A stretch of 64,000 nt of DNA from Aradus depressus (lineage: Eukaryota > Arthropoda > Insecta > Hemiptera > Aradidae), in contig OY759219.1 in NCBI GenBank assembly GCA_963662175.1, forward strand, positions 44,570,675-44,634,674, written 5' to 3'. This document shows positions 34,289-45,535 of the stretch, one piece after another (positions within the stretch are counted from its first letter, which is position 1; each line of letters begins with the position of its first letter). The notes beneath the pieces were generated by a model that saw only the letters and a list, made by a program, of their open reading frames with translations, was not told where the DNA came from and ran no database searches. A program made the translations under genes and the position numbers.

Positions 34289-35616
34289 TATACCACCTCT
34301 CCTCCCTGCGTGAATGCATTTTTACGTAATTAGTAAATATAAAATTATATCGGAAAAATTATTAAAATTGAATATTTTTACATCGCGACTTTAATAAAAA
34401 CAATACCTGGATAGCCAAATGCACTCCCACGAGAAGGACGGGTACAAGTTCCTAACTGTGTAGTTGACCTCAGTAATTAACAATAATTAATTATTGCTGT
34501 CAACCAGAAGAAGAATGGGAGGGGGAAAATGGAATGGACAACTCAAACCCTAGAACAGTAACATATTTATTTTAGAAGAACGTATAATATTTATAAAAGA
34601 AAAAACAATTGAATATAAATTGGCCATATGTCTGAAGGACTTTCTACCTTAATTACGAGGTACCTCGATACTGATCCCTGCAGGTGGCGATGTGGTCATC
34701 CTTGATGTACATCCCTCAGACCCCATCTACTCACCTAGTCCTTGTAGGTCTGCCTGGAGGCCACGATAGAATTTAGATTGTTCACTGAGTTTATGTGCGT
34801 CCTAAATCAAAATGTATCTCACTCGCCTGAATGGCCCCAAACATGAACGAATACTGCTCAATTCACATATTCAAACTCACTGTCAAATATAAACTATACG
34901 TGTTGATCATCCGAGACGTGAACCAAGAATCTAAAATCACATACTGAGCTAATGGCAAAATATAAAAAGAACCTGGTGAACGGTTGACACAAGAGTGCAG
35001 AGCGATGAGCGAAGAATGTAAATTCACATACTGAAACTCACTGTCAAAATATAAAAGGAACGTGGTGACCGGTTGACACAAAAGCGAAGAGTGCCAAGAG
35101 AGTTGAGCGAAGAGAATTGAGCGAAGGAAAGGTTGAGCGAAGAGTGGCTTCCAAACTGCTCTCCACCCTCGGCCCCCTTTTTTGGTGGGGATGATTCCTG
35201 ATGTCTCATTGGTCGTCAGTCTCCGCCTACCCCATCTCCAGTCAATCACCGGTGACCACTTGAGAGTTCTGTGATAGCCTGCGGATATTAAGCTGTGAAT
35301 CCCAGCGGATATTAATTAGAGTTATGTGAAAAAACCTGTTTAACAAAATACTGATGCCGACAATACAATTACTATACACAGGATGCCGACAATTATCCTG
35401 GCTTCCTTTTTATTCCCTATCTCTATTGTCCTTTGTTTCTGCTCCCAGCGATTGCGATTCCCTCGCAGCCATCGCTGGTTTCGAGCATGTTTTTCCGAAT
35501 GCAATTCTCTTTCGTTCAACACCTCACAAGCCATATTTTACTCCTAGCGATCGCGATTCTCTGCAGCATCGCTAGTTCTGAGCATTATATATTTTCTATA
35601 AGGTAGGCATGCTACA
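34289..35616 (-). repeat. Element G 5' LTR
   Basis: 1328 bp, TGTAGCATGCC at its 5' end on the minus strand. It matches 19591-21522 and, more distantly, the plus-strand solo LTR at 52445-56903. It contains the uninterrupted site into which the 19921-20569 element inserted in the sister LTR. Confidence 0.8.
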
Positions 35617-35620
35617 ATAT

Positions 35621-37037
35621 ATATAAAAAATAATAAAAGGGTTATTTTTGTTAAAACGTAGCATTCAACATCGATGGGCTCTGTTGAGATAGGGAGGTCA
35701 GCGATCCTGCGTTTGCGAGCATGAATTCACCCACAAATGGTTTTGAGAGCAAATACTTGCTCGTAGTGTCTGAATAAAAAAAAAAATAAATAAATATCCT
35801 CAAATGGATGAATAAAAAATAATGTATCATAAAAAATTAGACTATGACATTTAACGTAATTCTGTGTTTAAAAAAAAAATATATATATATATATATAAAT
35901 GTAAATTCAAATAGGGATTATGCTACAAGAATTTTTTTTTTGAAAATATTGTCTTGGATGCATCATAAAAAAAAAAAAAAAATTAAATTATAACAGTAAA
36001 TAGAGAAAGAAAGACCGTGTTACTTTAATAGAAGATATTGAACGAAAAGGAAATAGGGATAAATAGAGGGATAAACAAAATAAGTACAATTATAATAAAC
36101 TAAAAATATTTAAAAGGAAGGAAGTAAAAAAAATAAAAGTAAGACTGAAAATATAAATACATTGTTCTAGTTGTGTATAATAACGGTAAGAAATAAATAA
36201 TAATATAGGTAAAATCAGAAAATAAGAGTGAGTGGTATATTTTATAAGAAGAAGCAATCAGTGAATGAATATTAAATTTTTAGGCTTAGCCTGTAGCGAG
36301 GGAAATTGAGTATGAGCATATTTTTGTTGGTAGTAGGCAAAGATCCAATAGAGATCAAGACGGTTTAAAGAAATACTGGGGTGTTATTTATTGAATTTAT
36401 TATTATATTTATTGTTGTTGGAAAATTGTATGGAAATTATTTATTATCTGATGGATTTTTGAATGTGGCATTATGCGTATGGAGAATGTAGAAGTGATAG
36501 ATAAAAGATATGTTAGTTAAAATATTTATTGTTAAATAAAAAAGTATTATATTCCTAGTTTGTAAAATAAGTATGATAAAGTAAAACATAAACATAACGA
36601 TTAAATTAATGTCTAATCTTAATATATTATAAAGATTATTGTAATTTTACCTTTTTTAAAGAATATCCAATCAAAATATAGAAAAGTATAAAACAATTTG
36701 ATATATCAGTGCACAAACTATGATAACAAGTCTTATTGATAAAAAATAGAAATAAATCTTGACGCAGATAGAAATAAGAAAGCACTTTTATAACACTTAT
36801 CAATATTTAAAGAATAAAGTAAACACAAAATAGGTTAGAAATCTTAACTGTAAAGCTGTTTTTTTTTCTGATATTAGTAGAGTAAATCAATAATTCTAGT
36901 CCACCTAAACAAAATTTATTTAAAAAATTGATTAGTATGGAATGATATTTGTTTTAAAATAAAGTTTTTATCTCATAATGTATTATAGCAGTTGTAACTT
37001 ACTTTAGATGAAATTATTTCTGGAACGATAAATCTAG
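35621..37037. other. AT-rich intron DNA without features
   Basis: About 1.4 kb of intron 4, strongly AT-rich, with poly-A and AT dinucleotide runs (35760-35985). I see no gene, repeat family or splice-site pair of note. Confidence 0.5.
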
Positions 37038-37039
37038 TA

Positions 37040-38661
37040 CTGTGGCGTTCAAAAGTATTTGCACAAGCAATATTTTACTCATAATCATAGTAAGGGATAA
37101 TTTAAAAAATCATATAACTAGGTACACAAAAACGTTATTTATTTATGCATATATTTACGTAAAAACCGTTAATGCGAAATAAGAATACATATTTTTACAA
37201 CAATTTTCTTGAAAAAGCTCCGTTCAAAAGTATTTGCACAAATTATACTGGTTATTTTAATTAGTATAGTAATTCTATACCTGAGTGTGTTTACTCTTTT
37301 TGTTTACATTTCCTTTCTCACTTAATTAGGGATTAACATTCTTCAGAATAATCTACTATTTTAATCCAGTCTCAGTCAACATGGCACCGAGAACGTAAGT
37401 TATCCCAGGCAGTACGGGGAAATATTATTTTTTTGAGAAACCAAGGCAAAACCTACCATGGAATTGGGAATATTTAAAATTTAAATTTTTCTACAGTCCG
37501 TTATGCCATAAAAAGGTTCGAGGAGGCAGGAAATACGTTAAATAAGCAACGAACAGGACGACCAAGGGCTCGGACACAACGGGAGTGCAGGGATATCGTA
37601 TGGGAAGTAAAGGCACATCCATCCACAAGAGGTTGGCAATTAGTCAATAAGGTCGAATTGACTTCTGAAAAACGTGTGAGTGAATCAACAGTAAAAAGAG
37701 CGCTCTATAAAGCTGATTTTCATGGAAGAGTTCCAAGGAAAAAGCCCTTCATTTCTGAGGTCAACAGGAAAATAGATTGGAATTTGCAAAAACCCATCTC
37801 AGCAAGCCAATGGAATTTTGGCAAAGCGTCCTCTTTAGTGATGAGAGCAAAAACGTTTTTAGAAGTGACGGGAAAAAATATATCTGCCGAAAACCGAATA
37901 AAGAGCTTAAACGCCTTAATGTCACACCTACGGTAAAACATGGTGGAGGATACGTGATGGTCTGGGGGTGTGTGGCTTACAATGGGTTTAGGCAATCTTG
38001 TCCCAATTGAATCTGTCATGACTGCTGATACCTACGACAACAATTGCGCCATAATCTCCGAGCTAGTGCCATCAAATTGAATATGGAAAATATTTTTATA
38101 TTCCAACAGGACAATGATCCAAAACACAAGGCCAATAAAACCAGAGAAAGGCTTCTTTACAATGCGCCCAGGATGCTACAAACCCCTCCACAATCTCCAG
38201 ATTTAAATATTATAGAACATGTTTGGAACTATTTAGACCTTAAAATTCGAAAACATAAAATTAAGGGGAAAAATAATTCAAAAGGAATTTTATTGGACGA
38301 GTGGAATAAAGTTGACGTTAACTTCATAAAAAATTTAGTTAATTCCATGCCAAGGAGGCTTCAGGCTGTGATAGACGCCAATGGACTTTATACCAAGTAT
38401 TAAATATATTATAGGTTGTTTTATTGATTTTATAATAATTTTTATTTCAAGTTATATACTATGTGCAAATACTTTTGAACGGAGCTTTTTCAAGAAAATT
38501 GTTGTAAAAATTTGTTTTCTTATTTCGCATTAACGGGTTTTACGTAAATATATGCTTAAATAAATAAAGTTTTTATGTATTTAGTTATATGATTTTTTTA
38601 GTTGTCCCTTACTATGATTATGAGTAAAATATTGCTTGTGCAAATACTTATGAACGCCACG
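37040..38661 (+). mobile_element. Tc1-type DNA transposon, 1622 bp
   Basis: The ends TGGCGTTCAAAAGTATTTGC and its complement are part of inverted repeats of about 203 bp (37040-37242 and 38459-38661). TA lies on each side (37038-37039, 38662-38663). Within each arm the motif CGTTCAAAAGTATTTGCACA occurs at the outer and inner end, the IR/DR layout of some Tc1 elements. The transposase inside is broken. Confidence 0.9.
37381..38403 (+). pseudogene. Tc1-type transposase, frameshifted
   Basis: An ATG at 37381 opens a frame that stops at once. The protein is then found in pieces in different frames: a helix-turn-helix part with GRPRARTQ (about 37550), VLFSDESK (first catalytic D, about 37836), QQDNDPKH (second D, about 38104), and SPDLNIIEHVW (catalytic E). 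Counting from the sequence, 34 residues separate the second D and the E, so it is DD34E. Frameshifts lie near 37400, 37770 and 38000, so no active enzyme is made. Confidence 0.85.
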
Positions 38662-38853
38662 TATGTCCACAGTTGATCAGATGTATTGGATGTAAATGAA
38701 TGCTGAATTTTTATATGAGTTATTTCCGAGTAATGAAATCTATTGAACTTAGGTCGTTAGATGCATATCGATCAGATGCTATGCGAACCATGTTGCCATT
38801 TTGAGTATAGACAAGGATCCTTACTGGTTACAAAATACAATATGAACCCATAA

Positions 38854-39794
38854 TGTAAGTTGTAATAGAAAAAAAAAAAAAATATGTATTGTATATTTTT
38901 TTAATGATATGATGAGTGCAATGTAACGATCTGTACGACCGTACATGAGTTAAAAAGAAAAAAAATATTAAAGAGAAGGTACTGTAGTCAAGAGTCAGGA
39001 CCACGCCCACATCAGTGGAGAGTAAGGTTACAAAGAGGTTACAATATTGTATTAGATTATATAAATTAATTCATTGTTTGATGTTTTTAAATGTTAATAA
39101 AAATATTGTAGTAAAATGAAAAGTAGAATTAAGAAATATTGTAATAAAAAAAAGAAAATTGTAATTATACAAAAAAAAAAAAAAAAAAAATGGCAGTGCG
39201 AAAACTAACCAATGATATGAGGTTTGGATAAAAAAATGGCGTAAGCGACATTCCGCAGCGCGAGTGGGTAGTTGTTGTTGAGGGAGAGAGGCTCGGTGTG
39301 TGGAAGTCAGGATGGAGAGTTGATGTGTGTGAAAAGTTAAAGTGGTAGTGATAAATGACTATGGAAACTACGGGATTATATTTGAAGACCCAGTGAGGAC
39401 TCAGGTGAAGTCATATATCCCGCAGATGGAGAGAGACAAGAAGGAATGACTTAGGACCGTGGACAGATATACCGGAGAAAACCATGTGAACATCTCACAA
39501 CCGAACACCATCACTTTGAGACGCCAACCAACCAATGGACCACACTCTATATTTTATATTGATATTTATTGTTATATACAATATGCTAAATATGCTCTTA
39601 TAATAAGGATTTAAAAAAAAAAAAAGATTTAAATAAACTATTGTGTGATAAATGTAATTGTTGTGTATATTTTTTAATACTTATGGAAACCGGATAAATT
39701 CGATTCAATTATTGTGGGTTGCAAAATTCTCACACCTCAATTTTGTAAATTTAAATGTAGATGGAAAGTTTACGCGAAGTAAGCACCGTTACAA
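38854..39794 (+). repeat. Possible solo LTR
   Basis: The stretch starts TGTAAGTTGT, ends CACCGTTACA, and has an AATAAA signal near 39630. Its middle is purine-rich with GAGAGAG motifs, as in the LTR at 19921-20497. Flanks are ATAA and ATAT, which match only partly. This is a tentative call. Confidence 0.3.
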
Positions 39795-39954
39795 TATATA
39801 TATATAATTGAATTTGATTTATTCAAAAAGTTTAAATAATTCATCTATAATTTTTTTTTTTTAAATCAATTCTGTTCCCGTGCACGAAACATTCTTATTC
39901 TACACAGCAAAAAAAAAAATAAATAAATAAAATAAATAGTTGAGTATAAAGTAT

Positions 39955-41610
39955 GCTGGTAAAGGGGAGGTTTTAGGGATGGATAGGGTTGGTTGGCCCA
40001 ATTGATAAAATGCAGCACCCGAAACCAAAGATAGCCCTTCATGGTGAGACGTAGTGATTTTTTTCAAGAAGTTTGCGATAAGGAAGGCCGATTTCTCGAC
40101 GGATTTGGGTGTTCCGGACGAACCCAGGGTGCGGTTACTGCCAAACAGAGAAACTTTTTTTCGAATCCTTGAAGTTTTTGTATGTTCGTTTTCTTTGTGC
40201 CCAGCCAGATGGAATGTGCCTGCATATGTGAATAGTGGTCGGAGCAGTAGTGATGTATAGAGGAGTTGAGATAGCCTGGTATGTGTTTGTGTGTTTTTTG
40301 TTTGTGTGGGGATTCCATGTAATTTTATGTCCAAATGAATGCCAAGGTATTTATTTGTTTCGTGGTTGTGAATGTAGTTTATGTAAGCGTTGTTCACGTG
40401 CAGTTTTGTCTATTCTTCGAAGAGAGAAAATTTTGGCTTCCGTTTTGGTGGTATTAAGTTTCTTGTCCTACCTGTTGAACCAGTACGCCAAGATTTCCAC
40501 TCATGGTCAAAGGATATCCACGGCTGAAGACAGGTCACGGTGTGGTGTTATTAGCAAGGTGTCATCTGCGTAGGAAACAACATGACAGTAGAGATTAAAC
40601 AGAATGGAACTAAGTATAGCAATCTGGAGAACACCGGCTTAAATCGGTTTCTTCTCACTGAGACTGGAGTTTATTCGAGTCTGAAAAGTTCTGCACCTGA
40701 GGAAGTCCGAGACTATTTCATAAATGTAAGAGGATATTCCAGTCCTCCTGAGCTTATATCGCAGTCCGTTATACCACGCTGTCGAAAGCTGCTACTTCAT
40801 GTAGAAACAGCCCTACTGATTTTTTTTTTCTCTAAACCAGAAGTAATTTTTTCGACGACTCTCTGAAGTTGATGGGAGGAAGAAGACTGGAAGGGTGGTA
40901 TGACGAAGGGCAGTGTGATGGTTCGTTTGGTTCCATTATCATGATGATTTGTGAGTGTTTCCATTGTATAGGCAAAAATGTGTTGCGAAGTATGCAGTTA
41001 TACCGAGTTGTGAGAAAAACTATAACCTTACGAGGCAATTTTTTAAGAATTGCAGCCGTAATGAAATCGTATCCCGGATGCTTTTTTTTGGGCAGTTGTT
41101 GAATTTCGTAGGCCATTTCTGTCGGAGTGAAAGCGGGAGTGGAATTCTTAATTTATTTAACACAATGTCGTCAAGTGGTGCATGGGATGAGTCTTGATGT
41201 GGTGTGAAATAAGTGTGAGGTGTCTAGCAAATAGCTCTGTCTTTTTGTCATCCGTTATCACCATGCGTCGTCATCATTACGCAGCGGTGATGACACTGCT
41301 GGTTGACGGAAGACTCGACGAGTTTTTCGCCAGAGACTGCCATTTTCAGCATCGAGGTTAGAGAAGTTATATTGTTTGTCCTGTCTGAATAATTTAATTT
41401 CTGTCTTCAGTTTATTATTTAGTCGGTTGTAGGTTCGTCTGTCGAATTGAAGTCTAGAGGTTTGCCATCTCTGGCAAAACCTCGCTTCCTTCTGGATGAA
41501 AAACTCCAATAAGTCAGCTAATTCCCGTCTTGAAATTGGCCAGTAGGTCGGTAAGTTAGGCGAATACATTTGCGAATGGTCTCTGTTAAGTGTAGTGTTA
41601 AAACTCCCTC
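39955..41610 (-). pseudogene. Decayed Jockey-type LINE, ORF2 remnants
   Basis: Read on the minus strand: an endonuclease-end piece (LPTYWPISRRELADLL, 41258-41569), the RT entry (QQLPKKKHPGYDFITAAIL, 40832-41116), the catalytic YADDTLLITPH with YADD at the complement of 40561-40572, and the thumb/C-terminus (KYLGIHLDIKL, 39900-40397). The order is right, but stops and frameshifts separate every piece, and the endonuclease core and ORF1 are missing. It is related to the copy at 58434-62059, whose PTYWPTSRAKLPDILD and KKKAPVYDVITSLIL align with it. Confidence 0.8.
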
Positions 41611-41639
41611 CCCTCGGAGTATAGAGTGGCGAGCGGCAT

Positions 41640-42415
41640 TGCTAGTGTTTCGCGTTGTATAGACCCGCAACATTTTTGCAGAGCTGTATCGCATTAATGT
41701 TGCGAGGCAGGATCACATTATCGCAACATTGTTCCGCGTCTACACAGGACCCAGTTTCATTCCAGTCGTCTACTGTAGAAAAAGCAGAAGTGGATTTTGC
41801 AGCAGCGATTTGTCTGTTCACAGTAATTTATCGCTCACGACAAAGAAAACCGAAACGCTGGTGGACCTGAAAGTTTTTCTCAGCCGGGTTAAACCTTGTA
41901 GACAATCTAAAATTAGAGGTTGGGGCCCTCTATCGAATCTCAAAAGGATGAGGTCTACTAATTCTGAAAAAATGATAGAATTATGTATATAATACATAGA
42001 ATAATAAACAATAAAGTTATATAATTTTTTAAAAATCTATTTTATATATCACTAAATTATATAATCAAATATTATATAATAGCATATGCGTATAAACATT
42101 TTAATTCCCATGTACATTTTTTTAATTCATTAAAATATTTTTTTCTCTCCAGAAATCACTCTTATAGTACACCCTTTTGTAGGCCGAGTCCGACTTTGCA
42201 TCATCCTATTTCGGACCATATACAGACCGGGTAATGTTGCGCAACAATGTATCAGTGCTTTCCATCCCAGATAGGACTCACGAACATGTATCAGAGCAGC
42301 CGGATTCAGGCGCGATACACTGCAACATTGTTGGGGGGTTGTATCGCAACATGTTCAGTTGTGATATAGCTCTGCAACAAAGAATCTCGGAGGATGCTAG
42401 ACTTGAAGTGTACAG
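41640..42415 (+). repeat. Possible PIF/Harbinger-type remnant
   Basis: Repeats of GCAACAT/ATGTTGC and TATACAGACC/GTATAGACCC occur at both ends (41650-41760, 42220-42390). Between them a broken frame near 41840-41900 reads RKPKRWWT-like residues, reminiscent of the start of Harbinger-type nucleases. There is no catalytic domain. The identification is from memory of such ends and is weak. Confidence 0.3.
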
Positions 42416-42463
42416 TTGATGGGACTAGATCAAATCTCATGTTTGGGTGACTCTCTTTTTCAG

Positions 42464-42525
42464 AAGACGATTTGCACATCCTCTCTGACATCTACGACTG
42501 TATCAGATACAAAATGATTGGACTC
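42464..42525 (+). CDS. Host gene exon 5 (candidate)
   Basis: Flanked by GACTCTCTTTTTCAG and GTAAGTGCAG, both near consensus. After two bases that complete the codon left by exon 4 it reads DDLHILSDIYDCIRYKMIGL, exactly 20 codons, and ends in phase 0. A 62-bp exon with this phase is what is needed to join exon 4 (ends phase 1) to exon 6 (starts phase 0). Confidence 0.75.
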
Positions 42526-42884
42526 GTAAGTGCAGTTTAAATTTAATTTTTAACCCATGGGTTATATGTTGGAGCTGTATGTTTGTATTTTCCTTCTCAC
42601 GTAGCTCTTAAAAGGATGAACCAATTTGGGTGCGGGCTTTTACTTCCCAGCTATAAGATGTATAGGGGGAGAGGGAATTATATAATGAAAAACAACTGTT
42701 TTGGCTATAGTGCAGAACACAAGTTAAATTTTTTTTTTTTTTTTCTTTTGGCTTTATGAACGGTGCATATTAGCCATGTCAATGTGTATAATTATTTAAG
42801 ACATCCATGGCCCCGGGAGGGAGTTCTATCTACGAAATAAAACTCACTCCCACTGTTAACATTTATAATTATCACATAGTTATT

Positions 42885-43055
42885 ATGACTCATGCCCGAG
42901 CTTTAACTAAGAGGTCATATCGCCTACTACCAGAGCACTCTTTCATCACTCTGGTGGACTGTAATATCCAAAAATATGGACATTAATTGTTTTAATATAT
43001 TTAAAATCTTGAGCTCAGTAGGAAATTACGCATACCACTGAGCTATCGGCGCCCT
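42885..43055 (-). repeat. SINE copy, reversed, with partial body
   Basis: The complement of 43020-43055 starts GGCGCCGATAGCTCAGTGGT, a tRNA-like A-box head. The other end matches the tail of the 47985-48245 SINE (CATGCCCGAGCTTTAACTA, GCGCC). The middle, including the CCGTCCTTCGG core, is missing. Elsewhere in 42526-43740 I see nothing more. Confidence 0.65.
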
Positions 43056-43744
43056 CTATAATTATAATTTATATAATTTTAAAAGTGTTTTATCGTACTA
43101 AGAAGTACTAAGCATTGAGATAGGCACAAAGAGTTTTCTCTGCTTGGGTGAGAATGAAAGCCGGCGTTTCGAAGCGAGACCATTTTAATATCTTAATATA
43201 CAAAACTCTAAACTTGCCGATATCAAGCAAGTAGACAATGAAACTATAGCCAGAACAGGTGAGATCATTTCTACTTTTTTACCTACTAAAATGCCCCTAC
43301 TTAATCCCTCTGCCTACCAAGTTTGAGCTAAGTGTACATTTTTTTTACTTCCTCAGCTTTACGAATTATATGGGAAGTAATGAATCGGTCAGAAATTCAA
43401 TTTTGAGGTTTCATATTTTCTAACCTTCTTGATTCCACAAATGAAAAAAAATCGGGTGCGTGCAACACCGATGCGTGGCGAAATGAGCGTGACAACGTCT
43501 GAGTTGCGAGATAGCGAAAGTGTCAAGAATCAAATATAAACAATCATTTCAATAAAATTTTTGAACCTTGAAGCAATTTAAAAACAATATAGAAAGAAAA
43601 CATTCATAAGCATAATAGTTAAAAAACGAGTTTATTATTAATATTATTAATCTGTATATATCTAATAATAATATTGGATAACTAGGTTATCTGTATATAC
43701 AGAAAGTAACAGCTGTACTATAATACAATATATATTCTGTATTA

Positions 43745-44525
43745 GTAGAAACAGCTGTCTCTCTCTCTCTCGGCACATGCGCGATACGTGTGTTACGTGT
43801 TACCGAAAGTAACATAACGCAGTTTTTGAACATGGGGTGACGGCCTACCAAATTATAAGGCGTTGTCACGTTAAAATGTTTTTTTAATGTTTTAAATAAT
43901 AAATTATACAATTTATAAATACGTACTCATTTCGTTTTGTTTTGAAATAATATTTTTTCAATGAGAACTTGATATTATTTGTAATTAAACGAGTCGATGT
44001 TGCAACCGATGCACTAGCATTGGCGAGACGAAAATTCATACGATTACTAACAGAAATTAAATTTGAGGCTAATATTTTAACTCATTCTCTGTAAAATGCT
44101 ACGAAACCCTGGTTATTGACAGTTGCTTATTTGTTTTTACAAACAACATTTTTTACATGTTTGGAAATGTGTAAGTTAGGTAAAACAATTTATGTAAACA
44201 AACCTCATAACCTCAAAGTATCACAGGGAATGAGTAAATTTTGATAAACATAAGAAAGAACAAATGTCACCATATTTAGTATCACACTATTAAAGTATTA
44301 CCTGACTAACTGTAATTTTTCTCAAGAAGTACGATGAAACATTATTAAACGATGCACTTGATCACTTCACAAACAACAATAACTTTTGTGTCGCTCTCTC
44401 TCTCTCTCTCTCGGCGCATGCGTGATACGTGTGTTCCTCGTTCCGCGTGACTTTCGTTACGGGACATCGTTTTCGTGCATGAGGGCCCGGCCTACCAAAT
44501 TATAAGACGTTGTCACGTCAAAAAC
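43745..44525. repeat. Pair of about 130-bp direct repeats, 640 bp apart
   Basis: Both 43755-43885 and 44393-44525 contain CTCTCTCTCTCGGC, CATGCG, GATACGTGTGTT and CGGCCTACCAAATTATAAG followed by CGTTGTCACGT. They are diverged by eye, roughly a quarter of bases. They may be ends or two copies of an unclassified element. Confidence 0.6.
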
Positions 44526-44685
44526 AAACATATGTATGTGGATACAATACCTTCCGATAGAATCTATAACACATGGACACAACATATTATATGTGAATCC
44601 AGAACCCAATATAGACCACAACTGTCGTTTTCTCTCCAGCCTCCAGTCAGCATGTCCAGTCAATTTATATACATTTTATTTTCAG

Positions 44686-44746
44686 ACCAACCCAACAGAA
44701 CCAACGAGCATTTGGGATATTTGCGCCAATCTGATGTATGATGATG
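44686..44746 (+). CDS. Host gene exon 6 (candidate)
   Basis: Preceded by ACATTTTATTTTCAG and followed by GTAATC. The phase-0 frame is TNPTEPTSIWDICANLMYDD plus one base; the other two frames contain stops. It ends in phase 1, as exon 7 requires. The donor is a little weaker than the others. Confidence 0.75.
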
Positions 44747-45535
44747 GTAATCATTTCATTACTAATTTTAGATAGCAAAAAATATTACAGTGATTCCATT
44801 GTGAAGAACAGAACATTTTACTAAGCACCTCAAAAAGATACTGATCATGTACGTACATCTTGAGTCTTCCCACAAAACAGAATGTCATCTGGAAGTACTC
44901 TGAAGGCGAACTGATGCCAATGGATAGCCGTAAAAAACGGAATCGTCGTAAGATGACTTTTGTGAGGCCCCCTCATGGGGTTTTAAACTAAATTGTTTTG
45001 TGGGTCCTTATAAAAATGAGTGGGAAGTTAAACGGTTTGAAACTGTAATAGGTTCGCGTCTAATTAGTTTTCGAGGACTTTTAAATATTGAATAGGTGAC
45101 GAGAGTACCGATCTAAAATACAACTGATCAATTACAGAAAGAACGAGACCCTTTTGTATAATTATAATAGAATTGTAAATCTATTATAAAAACACGGACT
45201 GGTATAGAAACTTGGACAAATCCGGACAGATGGCAGCCCTTCGTTTAAACATCATCACTCGCCATATCGGTTTTTAATGGTTCCAGCTGAATATTTTTTA
45301 TGAATAAAAGCTGCATTCGATGCGCGAGGACCCTTGGACTACGAGGCCGTAGACGGTGCCCACGTCGCCAACGCCTTGCGTCGCCACTGCACTAATTAAT
45401 TTACTTTTGTACTTATCTCTTTGGATGGGATACTGATACTTTATTTCATTGTTCCTTATATTTTAGAATCTGTATGTATATAAACTTAGGGGACTTCAGT
45501 CCCGGAATACAATTTCATTTCATATCGTTCACTTT
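44747..45535. other. Intron 6, left part, no features
   Basis: No gene or repeat family is recognised. A GC-richer stretch at 45320-45400 stands out slightly but opens no useful frame. Confidence 0.4.

Larger units (their letters stand above)
19591..35616 (-). mobile_element. Element G: Gypsy-type LTR retrotransposon with nested insertions
   Basis: Its parts on the minus strand: 5' LTR (34289-35616), primer-binding site TGGCGCCC (complement of 34279-34286), a gag-integrase fusion ORF (33017-33844), then, after the 9.8-kb element B, the 3' internal part (21523-23164), a polypurine tract and the 3' LTR (19591-21522). ATAT flanks both ends (19587-19590, 35617-35620), consistent with a 4-bp target duplication, though in AT-rich DNA. 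Most of pol is deleted. Confidence 0.75.

Noticed and set aside
40235..40573. 112-codon + strand ORF
   Set aside because: It is the complement of the decayed Jockey RT, whose YADD box lies at the complement of 40561-40572.
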